Source: an uncultured Verrucomicrobiota bacterium (GTDB lineage Bacteria; Verrucomicrobiota; Verrucomicrobiia; Opitutales; Seribacteraceae). Taken from it: a DNA stretch of 59,239 bases. The stretch's first letter is position 1. Every line of letters begins with the position of its first letter. Below, piece by piece: positions 37,387 through 46,253 of the stretch. The notes below the pieces were generated by a model. It had not been told where the DNA came from. It did not search any database and saw only the letters and a program-made list of their open reading frames with translations. The stretch is taken from contig CACHJU010000010.1 of the NCBI GenBank assembly GCA_902580225.1, forward strand, positions 1 to 59,239, read 5' to 3'. Position numbers and translations under genes: made by a program.

Positions 37387-37905
37387 CTAACTATGATCGC
37401 AGTCTGCTCTTCGGCAAAGTTTATAATTGCGGAAATGAGCACTAGCTAAACATAACCCACCCAAAGAGTTAAGAACGGTGGTAACATTAAGAACATTTCC
37501 AAATCCAAGTTGGGCACAGGATGGACAAATACCACAAACAGCATCAGGGTTTGCGGCATGGAAAGAATATTGATAAATCGCGATAAATAATATGAAGGAT
37601 AATCCAGTGATACTCAATATTGCCACCGCTTTATCTTTATGCTTCCGACATCCCATAAATACCGCAGCAGAGGTTGTGGGCACTACTAAAAAGACCATCC
37701 AAAGATGAAAGTTTTCATGCACCCAAAAAGTCGTGGAAATAATGGGTAGTAAGGCGAGTAAGACGGGAGTCAACAAACAATGAACAGCACAGATAACCGA
37801 CATACTGATCGCGAGGGAGTCCAACCAACCATGTGAGGCACAACTTTTTGCTTTTGGGATAGAATTCATTAGATAAAAACATATCATATCTAATTCAGTT
37901 ATCAT
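37387..37905 (-). CDS. MerC-domain membrane protein
   Basis: A 172-residue membrane protein with about four hydrophobic segments. The first contains SVICAVHCLLTPVLLALLP, the paired-Cys signature of the MerC family. Cysteine pairs near 120-130 (CGICPSC) and a C-terminal CRRADCDHS add more thiols. MerC proteins move mercury, but many homologues occur without mer genes and may serve other metals or be orphans; none of merR, merA or merP is nearby. ATG at 37905 or the internal ATG at 37869 (MNSIPKAKS) may be the start. It does not fit the glycan theme. Confidence 0.78.
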   Translation of the reverse strand: MITELDMICFYLMNSIPKAKSCASHGWLDSLAISMSVICAVHCLLTPVLLALLPIISTTFWVHENFHLWMVFLVVPTTSAAVFMGCRKHKDKAVAILSITGLSFILFIAIYQYSFHAANPDAVCGICPSCAQLGFGNVLNVTTVLNSLGGLCLASAHFRNYKLCRRADCDHS

Positions 37906-37932
37906 GTAAACAGATAACTCTTTTTTAAATTT

Positions 37933-38440
37933 TCATTTATTCTTATTTTGGCTTTTAGAAGCTTTCGCTTTCTTACACTTTTGTGGTTTCTGCGTCATTT
38001 TGTCCGCTTTGCAGACACTTCAATCGGTATCCAATGTTGTTGAAATTAATGAATTTGCGTTCATACAAAGGTTCCAGATGTATTTGTATTTTTTGTCCCA
38101 AACCCAAGACCCGCCAATCCAAGCTCCCTAGATAGTGTGCACGCCATACACAGACGAGTTGTGCTCCATCGTCTTACCACGCAGGACTTCCAAAAAACTC
38201 TTGCCGTCAAATTTATCCCCTCCTCCAGGTGCCCCCGTTCTACTGGTATTAACTTGGGTGGTATTTCCTCCTCCAATCTCCACTAGGGTTGGAACTACAT
38301 CAACATATTTGGTGAGAGCATCGCTCTGGCTCCCTGGCTTAATTTGACTCGACTACTTGAAGATGAATGCAGTTTTCATGTACCGGTTGTAAGAGGTCCA
38401 TTACCCTCCCGTAAAAACGCAGAGCCCTTATTCACTACGC
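37933..38440 (-). pseudogene. Decayed S1 sulfatase (sulfamidase-like), C-terminal half only
   Basis: No intact reading frame spans this stretch, but minus-strand translation gives scattered sulfatase homology. It opens with NKGSAF near 38432, equivalent to the (S)EQGS.F motif, then shifts frame to YMKTAFIFK, an in-frame TAG at 38353-38355, and SSQIKPGSQSDALTKYVDV followed by VPTLVEIGG, DKFDGKSFLEVLRGKT and VYGVHT. After another frameshift comes WDKKYKYIWNL, then YERKFIN, then a jump to a lysine-rich sulfatase-type tail (KPQKCKKAKASKSQNKNK) ending at TGA 37933-37935. The first half of the gene is missing, and part of the C-terminal region is deleted. This fills the largest otherwise gene-free stretch of the window, between the FG-GAP protein and MerC. 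Confidence 0.8.
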
Positions 38441-38469
38441 GGACTTTCGGACGAAGGGATAATGCAGTC

Positions 38470-39618
38470 TTACTTATGTTTATTCCAAAGAATTTGAGTA
38501 CCCTCTTTGCCAGGAACGACGATCTCGAGATCGCCGTCGATATCGAGATCGGCGGTGACGATGTGGAGTCCGATACCTGCTCCCATAGCCGCGACATACT
38601 TACCAAAGTTTTTAAACTTTTTGTCCCAAGTGTAGTACATTACGACCGGAATATCGTCGGCACCCGGGTCACGGCCGTTGTGTCCGTAAACGCGTTTGCC
38701 GGTGATCAACTCGTCCACGCCGTCGCCATCCAGATCTGCAAAGTGAAGGGCATGTGCCTGACTGAAAGCATCGTCAATTTCGACTTCATCATAAAGGAAG
38801 TTGCCGTCATTATCGAAGCCTTTGGCAAGCCATGCAAAGACTCCATAATCATGCCCATTACCCCAAATCAGGTCATTTTTGCCATCACCGTTGACATCAC
38901 GAATCAATACCGGGCAAGACAGACTCTTGGTCCAGCTTTGGTGAAACTTCCATGGACCGACATAAGGATCGCCTTTGGGTCTTTCGTACCAACCTGTACC
39001 GATCACGATGTCGCTTCGCCCATCGTTGTTTAGATCGCCAAAACCGATCCCATGCCCGCTTTGAGAGCCAACCGTGTGACTTTTAAAATTACCGTTACCA
39101 TCCTGATACCAGACAATCGTGGGTGCCTTCTTGTTCCATTGGTTGGCAAACCATTCTCGCTTGCCGTCGCCGTCAATATCAAGAAATTGACAGAGTTCGT
39201 TGGTCTTCTGCTTGGTATCAATCAAAAGATTCTGCTCCCATAACCGACCCCACTTGAGACCTTTCTCACCGGGATTCCTATACCAGTTCACTTCGGGCAG
39301 CCAAAAACTATTCGACACAACATCGACCCAACCGTCGCCATCGACATCGTAAGCATGTTCACCATTGGAGTGGGCATAACCTCCCTTGTCTTCGATGATG
39401 CGTAAGGGCCTCGGCACCCAGGTTCCGGACTTACCTGGATTCCGGTACCAGTTGCGACCAGCAGAGACATCAAGCTTTCCGTCCTTGTCATAATCCGCTA
39501 CCGCAACGCCTTCATTTGCATCAACCGCCAGCAACTGCGTCTCAAATTTTACTGGATGAGCACAGAACAAAGCAGCACTGCCGAGCAGACTCAAAGTCAA
39601 AATTGCAAAGTATTTCAT
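38470..39618 (-). CDS. Secreted FG-GAP/VCBS repeat protein, seven Ca-binding loops
   Basis: A 382-residue secreted protein with signal peptide to about residue 20. Seven acidic calcium-loop repeats are readable, including DYDKDGKLDVSAG, DVDGDGWVDVVSN, DIDGDGKREWFAN, DLNNDGRSDIVIG, DVNGDGKNDLIWG, DLDGDGVDELITG and DLDIDGDLEIVVPG. Seven loops fit a seven-bladed integrin-like propeller. Such proteins bind partners or glycans, and some PVC members occur with lyases; no catalytic residues are assigned. The gene ends about 30 bp before the homology of the decayed sulfatase. Confidence 0.88.
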   Translation of the reverse strand: MKYFAILTLSLLGSAALFCAHPVKFETQLLAVDANEGVAVADYDKDGKLDVSAGRNWYRNPGKSGTWVPRPLRIIEDKGGYAHSNGEHAYDVDGDGWVDVVSNSFWLPEVNWYRNPGEKGLKWGRLWEQNLLIDTKQKTNELCQFLDIDGDGKREWFANQWNKKAPTIVWYQDGNGNFKSHTVGSQSGHGIGFGDLNNDGRSDIVIGTGWYERPKGDPYVGPWKFHQSWTKSLSCPVLIRDVNGDGKNDLIWGNGHDYGVFAWLAKGFDNDGNFLYDEVEIDDAFSQAHALHFADLDGDGVDELITGKRVYGHNGRDPGADDIPVVMYYTWDKKFKNFGKYVAAMGAGIGLHIVTADLDIDGDLEIVVPGKEGTQILWNKHK

Positions 39619-39779
39619 ATCTTATTTCTTATGTTTAGGAGGGTTCGTTTATTACTGGAAGATCGGCGAATCTGTCTTTTCGATATTTTCCACCATTTTT
39701 ATCTACAATTACAGAACATAAAGTGAAAAAGGGAATCAAGGCAACAGAAAGGGCATGAATAAAAAGAATATCTTTCCCC

Positions 39780-41147
39780 TTATTTACTTTTCGGTTTTTT
39801 ATTCTTGGTTTTGGCAGCCTTTCGCACGCCGATCACGCGCTCATAGTCAATCTTAGCGGCTTTGTTAGGATATTCGTCAAGAGCCGCCTGCAGGCTCTTG
39901 CGCACGACCCTTAGCTCTGCCGTATCGCCGAGAGGTAACTCTTCGCGAACATCATTGATCACCTCGAAGAAGCGCCCGTCCCGGTAAAGCTTGTGTTGCT
40001 TGTTGCGCGCCCAGGCAACCTCCCAATGGTTATACATCATATCGAATTTCTGTGTATACGGACGGGGAAAGTAGTAACCGTAAATCCACTCACGCTTCTT
40101 GCCTGTCTTCCCAAGGCATTGGGGCCAGAAACTCCACCCATCCCCCTGGGTGATTTTCTTGGCCGGCAGATTCGCGGCCTCTACTATGGTAGGGAAAAGA
40201 TCGGAAAAGCAGATCAGGTCTTTGTTCACCTGGCCGGCCTGAATACGCCCCGGAAGGTTGACGATCAACGGTACCTTGGTTCCATGGTCGTGAGTGTAGC
40301 CCTTGCCGCCCTTGCGCTGCGTACCGAAAAAATCGAGATTCAGACTGGAGTTGGTCCCATTGTCCGCCGTGAAGATCATCAAGGTATTCTCACGCAGTCC
40401 GAGCTCGATCAGGGTGTCCTCGATCCGTCCGACGCAGTGGTCCATATACGCGACCATGTCGATAAAGTTCTGCTTCCCATCTTTGCTCTTGCGGTTCTTG
40501 CTCCGTGGGGTTGGATCAAAAGGATTGTGCGGGAGGTTCATTGGGTAGTAGGATAGAAACGGCTTGTCGTGGTTGGTCTTGATAAAGTCGATCAAGTAAT
40601 CGGCAATGACCGTTGACCCGTAGTCATCCTCGCCGTGATTGATGACCTTACCGTCATGCATCAGCGAGGGTTCCCAATAACGTCTGCGTTCCGTCCCTGG
40701 AATATTCCAGACGCAATGCCGGTCAAAGCCCGCTTCTTTTGGTGAGATACCCGTTTGAGTAGTCAACAACTGCCACTTGCCCGCCACGGCCGTGACATAG
40801 CCCTGAGCTTTGAAGTGATTGGCAAAAGTCGGCTCGCCCTTGGGGAATACGCCAAAGTCGACATAGTTAAACACATTTGACTTTCCGGTCATCAGGTTCA
40901 CGCGACTGGGCGTGCACAAAGGAGTCGAGTGGCAGTGATCGAAGCGCATGCCCTTGGCCGCAAGTGCGTCGAGACGGGGGGTCGAGAACTCCTTGCTCCC
41001 GTATGCACTGAAACATTCATAGCCAACATCATCCGCCATGATCAAAACAATGTTGAGTTTTTTGCTTTCTTTTCCACGCGTCGTTGTACCGGTAGTGACA
41101 ATGGCTAAAAACCACCATAGTAAGTAAAAAAACTGATTCATTTTCAT
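39780..41147 (-). CDS. Secreted S1 sulfatase with GKWQ motif
   Basis: A 455-residue arylsulfatase-like enzyme with a signal peptide to about residue 20. DD is at 39-40 and the formylglycine motif C78-T-P-S-R82. The usual GKWH is AGKWQL here, so Gln replaces His near the sulfate; this is seen in some S1 groups. TADNGTNSSLN holds the late ligands. It ends in a lysine-rich tail (KTKNKKPKSK). The ATG overlaps the stop of the upstream esterase by four bases (ATGA), so the two work as a coupled pair, plausibly removing sulfate and ester groups from the same chain. Confidence 0.92.
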   Translation of the reverse strand: MKMNQFFYLLWWFLAIVTTGTTTRGKESKKLNIVLIMADDVGYECFSAYGSKEFSTPRLDALAAKGMRFDHCHSTPLCTPSRVNLMTGKSNVFNYVDFGVFPKGEPTFANHFKAQGYVTAVAGKWQLLTTQTGISPKEAGFDRHCVWNIPGTERRRYWEPSLMHDGKVINHGEDDYGSTVIADYLIDFIKTNHDKPFLSYYPMNLPHNPFDPTPRSKNRKSKDGKQNFIDMVAYMDHCVGRIEDTLIELGLRENTLMIFTADNGTNSSLNLDFFGTQRKGGKGYTHDHGTKVPLIVNLPGRIQAGQVNKDLICFSDLFPTIVEAANLPAKKITQGDGWSFWPQCLGKTGKKREWIYGYYFPRPYTQKFDMMYNHWEVAWARNKQHKLYRDGRFFEVINDVREELPLGDTAELRVVRKSLQAALDEYPNKAAKIDYERVIGVRKAAKTKNKKPKSK

Positions 41148-42016
41148 TTTATAATCTTTTCTTTAAAGGTACTCTTCTCGATGAAAGCCCATGTGGCCAT
41201 TCCCCAGGCATTTTCAGTCATGCAAATCGGATTGTGAAGAAATTTCCTGGTGGGGTCTTTCTTGTTCAAACAACAGGAACCGGCCGGGTAATCGGCGATA
41301 TCATTAGGCAACTGAAAGTAGTCATAGGAAATCTTCAGCTGGTCGAGGGAATCCCGAAACTTCTTTGTGTTGAGTCCACCCTGCACTAGGCGCAACTTCA
41401 GGGATTCTTGGATCGCCTTGGTTTTCTTCCCATATTCAGGCACATAATTGCGGGCCTGAGGATCGGTGAAACTGGTTCCCCCTCCCGCGTCGAGAGCCAC
41501 TACCGTAGAGAAGACGTCGAGGTACTTGGCCCCCCAATAGATCGAGCCGGCCGCTCCCATGGAAAAACCCATGATGGTTCGCCCACCACGATCCCGGGTA
41601 AGAGCGTGTTCCTTCTCGAGATAAGGAAGGAGTTCCTTGAGGACATTGGTTTCCGCCCGTTTGTCCTTGGCCCCGTCCCGCCACACCGTGCCCCCGTATT
41701 TCTCAGGGAAGACGACGGCGAAGTTCCCGATTTTGCCCGCCTTGCGAGCGGCTTCGTAGCTTTGCATGACTTGGGAGGAGGCATTGCCCCCTCCTGCCCC
41801 ATGGAGAAAAACGATGAGCGGATAAGGTCCCTTGTCCCTGGCGTGCCCCGGAGGAAGGTATAAGGTGTAAATGATCTCATCCCCTGTAATAAAGCCCTTG
41901 TATTTGAGGTTCTTTTGGTACTGACCCTCGTGACTTTCCTCAACAGCCTGAACCTGAATAGTGAAAAATCCAAAGATGATTAAGGAAATGATGGTGAGTC
42001 GTTTCATGACAAACAT
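41144..42016 (-). CDS. Secreted alpha/beta-hydrolase esterase
   Basis: A 290-residue secreted esterase of the PHB-depolymerase/feruloyl-esterase-like type. The leader ends near residue 24 (a second ATG at 42007 is possible). The oxyanion motif is VFLHGAGGG, the nucleophile elbow GFSMGAAGS, and a late Asp/His pair is likely after LVQGGLNTKKF. Predicted to remove acyl or aryl esters from a glycan. Directly coupled to the following sulfatase. Confidence 0.82.
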   Translation of the reverse strand: MFVMKRLTIISLIIFGFFTIQVQAVEESHEGQYQKNLKYKGFITGDEIIYTLYLPPGHARDKGPYPLIVFLHGAGGGNASSQVMQSYEAARKAGKIGNFAVVFPEKYGGTVWRDGAKDKRAETNVLKELLPYLEKEHALTRDRGGRTIMGFSMGAAGSIYWGAKYLDVFSTVVALDAGGGTSFTDPQARNYVPEYGKKTKAIQESLKLRLVQGGLNTKKFRDSLDQLKISYDYFQLPNDIADYPAGSCCLNKKDPTRKFLHNPICMTENAWGMATWAFIEKSTFKEKIIK

Positions 42017-42196
42017 AAAAAGGAAATTAAGAAAGATTCATAACTCCATAGTTTCTTATCTGAATTTTCAATCTGTAATCAATACGGAATTTAATTTTAC
42101 AAGGAAGTCCGTAATCGATTTGTCACAAGTGTATTCTGTTTACTCAAGGATGAAAATGGGAACGCACCAATCTCCAATCGCTCCCGGTTCAGAATT

Positions 42197-42742
42197 TTAC
42201 TTTTTATTCCTTAGTAGCTCAGCAATTTTGGGCCGGGTTCTTTGTATCCGCTGGTAATCCAGCTTTAATCCGGCTGATCCCAGTAGTCCCTGAAGCAGGT
42301 CGTAAACCGGTTTTATCTCATTAAATGGAACAGTGACGGAATCGAGTGCGGTTGCTCCGGTATTATTTTTGACACCACGCACTGCTCCTTTTTCCAGTAA
42401 TGCTTTGACAATTTCAGTGCGGCAGAAAAATGCGGCGGTAATGAGTGCGGTGGAACCTTCGTTGTTCTGAACTTCCAGATCAGCCCCTTTCTCAATTAAT
42501 AGGAGTGCAGCTTCGGATTGTCCAAAGGTGGCAGCCGCAATCAACGCAGTGGATCCGCTTTGCGAATCCTGTTCATCCAGCTTTGTACCTGCTGTGATGT
42601 GCTGACGGATCATTTCCACTTTTCCTTTCATCGCCGCATCCATTAATGAGATTTCTGGTTTAGTTATCCCTTCCACTGGGTTATTTCCGCATCCAGTGAG
42701 AGTAAAAAAAATGACAACGGCCATTGAAAAATATTTTGTCAT
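42197..42742 (-). CDS. Ankyrin-repeat lipoprotein
   Basis: A 181-residue lipoprotein. ATG at 42742 (MTKYFSMAVVIFFTLTGCGN) is chosen over the ATG at 42784 because it gives a normal lipoprotein signal, with lipobox LTGC and the Cys at about residue 18. About three ankyrin repeats follow (GSTALIAAATFGQSEAALLL, GSTALITAAFFCRTEIVKAL, GATALDSVTVP). The protein is expected to sit on a membrane and bind another protein. There is no link to catalysis. The last 40 residues (LLGSAGLKLDYQRIQRTRPK) are not ankyrin-like. Confidence 0.83.
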   Translation of the reverse strand: MTKYFSMAVVIFFTLTGCGNNPVEGITKPEISLMDAAMKGKVEMIRQHITAGTKLDEQDSQSGSTALIAAATFGQSEAALLLIEKGADLEVQNNEGSTALITAAFFCRTEIVKALLEKGAVRGVKNNTGATALDSVTVPFNEIKPVYDLLQGLLGSAGLKLDYQRIQRTRPKIAELLRNKK

Positions 42743-42836
42743 ACTAAGCTTTGTTTTAATCATTAAGTTTAAATTTTTTCTCATAAAATAAAATTACAGC
42801 AAAGTCACATCCCATGCTAGCTTTCAATAATCCTTC

Positions 42837-43874
42837 TTATTCATTTGCTTTTAGCTGAGTGGTATCGGGCAGCCAGGTAAATCGTCCCCAATTTCTTTTG
42901 CGGGGCACAATCGGTAATTCTTTTTCCCCAAAACTGGTTTCGATCATAATCTTGGGACCACCCCGTTCAGGGTCGGGAAAGGCACGAGTAACATATCCAT
43001 CCGGTGACCAAGTGGGGTCATCCCCCCGTCCAACTTTGCGCCTTTTCTGTCCATCGCTGCTGACTACCCAGACAGTAAAAGTTGCAGAGATCTGTTGATC
43101 CTTCTTTAGGTTTTTGATTCCGGTAAAGGGACTCATGTGAATCATCTCCACCCCTTCCCAATGGGCAATCCATTTTCCATCAGGTGACCAGGCCGGGACT
43201 TTTTGTTCAATAGGAAGATTGAGACTTTCATGCTGATCTTTGGTTGGTGAGATGGGTTTTGCATCACTCCCATCCAGATTACTAACCCAGATTCGGAAGG
43301 TGCCAGTCCGCTTGGATACAAAGGCGATCTTTTTACCATCGGGAGAAACCGAGGGCATTGCATCATTGAATGTGATCTGATCCGGATCACTGAACAATCT
43401 TCGGGTTTGACCCGTTTCTACATTTATAATGTGGATCTGGCTATTACTGGCGGGATCCTCACCCTTCTTTCCCGGCTGTGTCTTCATCCAGACAATATGC
43501 TTTGAGTCCGGTAACCAGGAAGGAATAAGGTTCATTCCCCCGCTTACGACTGAGCGTGAATTCTGACCATCGATGCCCGAGAGCCAAAGCGACAAGCTGT
43601 GATCAACCTGTTTCACATAAACCAGTTTCTTCCCATCCGGGGATACAGAAGGCATCCGGCAACCGTGCTTGGAATTCGTCAACTGGAGGCTTTTCGATCC
43701 GTCCTCCTTCATTCGGAAGAGCTGAAGGATACCATTCTCATCGGTGTGACTGACAATGACCTCACGCAAAATATCTGCGGATGCATCACTAAAACTTGTT
43801 TTGGCCATCACAGGTCCCAAAAATGAAATTACGCCAACGAGCACAGACACTTTGAACTCAATGAAAAGTTTCAT
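42837..43874 (-). CDS. Secreted TolB-like PD40 beta-propeller
   Basis: A 345-residue secreted protein with signal peptide to about residue 24. Repeats of the PD40 type are clear: MPSVSPDGKKLVYVKQ, IPSWLPDSKHIVWMKT, MPSVSPDGKKIAFVSKR, VPAWSPDGKWIAHWEG and DPTWSPDGYVTRAFPD. This is a TolB-like six-bladed propeller without the TolB N-terminal domain. Relatives in this position in PVC loci may act as lyases or binding proteins; no activity can be assigned. It lies 85 bp downstream of the EF-hand flavoprotein. Confidence 0.85.
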   Translation of the reverse strand: MKLFIEFKVSVLVGVISFLGPVMAKTSFSDASADILREVIVSHTDENGILQLFRMKEDGSKSLQLTNSKHGCRMPSVSPDGKKLVYVKQVDHSLSLWLSGIDGQNSRSVVSGGMNLIPSWLPDSKHIVWMKTQPGKKGEDPASNSQIHIINVETGQTRRLFSDPDQITFNDAMPSVSPDGKKIAFVSKRTGTFRIWVSNLDGSDAKPISPTKDQHESLNLPIEQKVPAWSPDGKWIAHWEGVEMIHMSPFTGIKNLKKDQQISATFTVWVVSSDGQKRRKVGRGDDPTWSPDGYVTRAFPDPERGGPKIMIETSFGEKELPIVPRKRNWGRFTWLPDTTQLKANE

Positions 43875-43959
43875 ATTTTATCCATTTTTCAAAAAAATTG
43901 AGGTAGCGGAGGGGAAAGAAAATTCTGAAACAGAGGGGAATTATGTTGGGTTTCTCTTT

Positions 43960-45903
43960 TTAGGGATGCCCCTTGGTGCTTAGTTTTTTTAGTAATTGCT
44001 CCCAATCATCGTTCTTGGACTTAAATCTTTGGAAAGCCAAGTACTCATCTACTGAAATCTCACCATCCGAGTTTTTGTCAATGTGGGGGAATAGCCATTC
44101 GTACCCGTTCTTCTCTGCATTCCAATGTTCCTTTGACTTCCAGCGTACTGATTGGATTTGCGTCAAATCTTGCTCTACCCGGTCAAGGATTTGCTCAAGG
44201 TTTTCCAGCTTGGAGCGAAGTTGTTTGTAGGGAACATCCTGGACCGCAATTTCATTGTCCACTGCTAGGGCCGCCGCCACTCCGGCGGTTTCCCCAAGTA
44301 TCATCCACACCGGCTCCATGCGAAGAGATGTGAATGCGATATGGCTGGCCGAGACGCAAACAGGAACAAGCAAATTGTCGCATTCTCCCTTGCTTGGAAC
44401 AATGGCTTCGTAAGGGATTTTGTAGCTGCCGTTATACTTTCCGTTGTCAAGATAAACGATGGAAAACGCCCCGCCCTGCAACGCAATCTTGTCATCATCC
44501 ACGACCACGGCGTACGGCCAATCATCCACTCCATAAGCTGCCAGACCCACCGTATGAGGAGGGTCAGTTTTGCCTTCCAGATCTTTCTGGGTGACGACAT
44601 AGGAGGACACCATTCGACGGGCTTGACGAACATAGAGCTGATTGGGCCAACCTCCGGTCTCATCGAACACACCCTTCCTGAAAGAAGTATTTATTGCCCG
44701 TTGCTTCATGCTTCTTGGGGCCGAGGGATCGGTTTTGGCAAAGTGAATCGAATTGATCAGAAACTCCTGATGGAACTTCCAAATCCGTGACCGCGTCGCC
44801 CAATCACCATTCGGGTAGTCCTCATTGCACCCATAGACGGTGGACCCCATGAGGTTGCGATTTGATTGGGCGCCTCCGACAAAGGGTGCCTTCTTATGCA
44901 CCGTGAATTTGTTAAGTGTTGTTCTCATATGTCGATTGGAAAAGATGTCTACCCCATCGCGAATGGCTCGGCGGTAGACTTCAAATTCGGCCGGGTCATA
45001 ATTCGTTGGTTCGGGGATGGGTATTCCCTCGCCACTCATATCGAACTCGTAACGGAAGCAGTACCCCATAGACAACGCGTCGGCACTGCCCAAAGGTCCA
45101 ATCTTTCGATCTTGAACGAATGGGATCAGTCCGCTCTCAGGATTCCCGGGTTCGACATAAGGATCGATATCATGAACCCAAAGACTCGGACGCACCCCGG
45201 CAAGCGATTCACCGTAGTGGTCACGTGACTCGCGCCCCCAGGTATAGCGAACGCCGCTCATCCCCAGTATGTCGCCCTCGTAAGAGCAATCGATGAATAC
45301 TTTTGCGGAGACCGTAATGACATTCCGCTTCTTCGGCTCGGGAATGGGGCAACCGGTTTCATCGACAGGGGCGTAATCGAGGATGATCGATTGGATCGAA
45401 TTATTTTTGTTCTTGGAGGGAATCTTCTCTCCCATGGCAATGGGTCGTTGGCGAGTTGGCTTGTTAATGGTCTCGTCCCCGACTTGGACTTTCCCCACTC
45501 GGTGGTCGTGGATCACGGTGATTCCTCGATCCTCTACCAACTTTTTGAATCGCTCCCGATACTGTTTATTGCCGATGCCATGTTTGGCATGCCCTCCATG
45601 GGCTCTTTTTTGTTCTTTCAATCCCTCCATCAGGATTTTGTAGGTGGAGCCACCCACCGTTTCTCCTTTACCCCAGTCCAAGTGATTGATCCCTCCGCCA
45701 GTCATTCCGCCCAAGGATCTAGTGGGCTCAACAAGAATTACCTTGGAACCTTCTTTTTCCGCTGCGAGTGCCGCCATGACGCCACTGGCCGTACCCCCAT
45801 ACACACAGACATCCGCTTTGTAATTTTTACCATTTGCAGCAGTACAGGTTAGGCATAGGAAAACGACATTCCAAAAAAGGGGGAGTACTGAGGGAGGTTT
45901 CAT
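43960..45903 (-). CDS. Secreted FAD-dependent oxidoreductase with C-terminal EF-hand
   Basis: A 647-residue flavoprotein. Signal peptide to about residue 25, then the FAD fold (VCVYGGTASGVMAALAA, VEPTRSLGGMTGGGINHLD). The centre has DCSYEGDILGMSGVRYTWG and DPYVEPGNP, and a late LRMEPVWMILGETAGVAAAL completes the FAD cradle. The last 60 residues form an EF-hand (DKNSDGEISVDEY) with a final amphipathic helix. It shares this layout with the gene at 53405. The calcium-binding tail could anchor the enzyme in a complex or on a calcium-bridged sulfated glycan; that is inference. Confidence 0.88.
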   Translation of the reverse strand: MKPPSVLPLFWNVVFLCLTCTAANGKNYKADVCVYGGTASGVMAALAAEKEGSKVILVEPTRSLGGMTGGGINHLDWGKGETVGGSTYKILMEGLKEQKRAHGGHAKHGIGNKQYRERFKKLVEDRGITVIHDHRVGKVQVGDETINKPTRQRPIAMGEKIPSKNKNNSIQSIILDYAPVDETGCPIPEPKKRNVITVSAKVFIDCSYEGDILGMSGVRYTWGRESRDHYGESLAGVRPSLWVHDIDPYVEPGNPESGLIPFVQDRKIGPLGSADALSMGYCFRYEFDMSGEGIPIPEPTNYDPAEFEVYRRAIRDGVDIFSNRHMRTTLNKFTVHKKAPFVGGAQSNRNLMGSTVYGCNEDYPNGDWATRSRIWKFHQEFLINSIHFAKTDPSAPRSMKQRAINTSFRKGVFDETGGWPNQLYVRQARRMVSSYVVTQKDLEGKTDPPHTVGLAAYGVDDWPYAVVVDDDKIALQGGAFSIVYLDNGKYNGSYKIPYEAIVPSKGECDNLLVPVCVSASHIAFTSLRMEPVWMILGETAGVAAALAVDNEIAVQDVPYKQLRSKLENLEQILDRVEQDLTQIQSVRWKSKEHWNAEKNGYEWLFPHIDKNSDGEISVDEYLAFQRFKSKNDDWEQLLKKLSTKGHP

Positions 45904-45989
45904 ATCAAAATTATATGTCTAATGTATTAGATTTCTTATGTTTTTTCGAGTTTCTTCTTTATGTCGAATTTCAAAAGTGAGGGACGGTG

Positions 45990-46178
45990 TTACCTGTTGT
46001 CTCTACCGCCATGTTCACCTTCTGTAACAGATTCCAAGAACAGCTGATCGGAAAAGCCCATGTCGTCCATGAGGATGAATATAATATTGGGGCGTTGCTT
46101 CGAGAACGCTGTCGACAGGGAGACAAAAAGCGCAATAGCAAGTATTGAAATCTTGGATGGGAGATGTGCTTGATTCAT
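45990..46178 (-). pseudogene. Mini-sulfatase remnant: N-terminus fused to a short tail
   Basis: A 62-residue frame. Residues 1-45 are a normal sulfatase start, with a signal peptide (SILAIALFVSLSTAFS) and RPNIIFILMDDMGFSD holding the metal-binding DD. The next residues, QLFLESVTEGEHGGRDNR, then stop; the formylglycine motif and the rest of the enzyme are gone. The most likely history is an internal deletion joining the start of a sulfatase to its last few codons, or to other sequence. It cannot be catalytic. It sits between the EF-hand flavoprotein and an esterase, on the same strand as both. Confidence 0.78.
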
Positions 46179-46253
46179 AATTGATTAAAATTCTGCATCC
46201 ATTTCATTTTGCGTGCATGCGACAATAGTTTGCATTCATTTGTTCGCATTTGT

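Noticed and set aside
46200..46252. TGCATGCG and repeated TTTGCATT/TTCGCATTTG words as an operator
   Set aside because: The words are short and imperfect, and are not found before other genes of the locus; probably low-complexity sequence.
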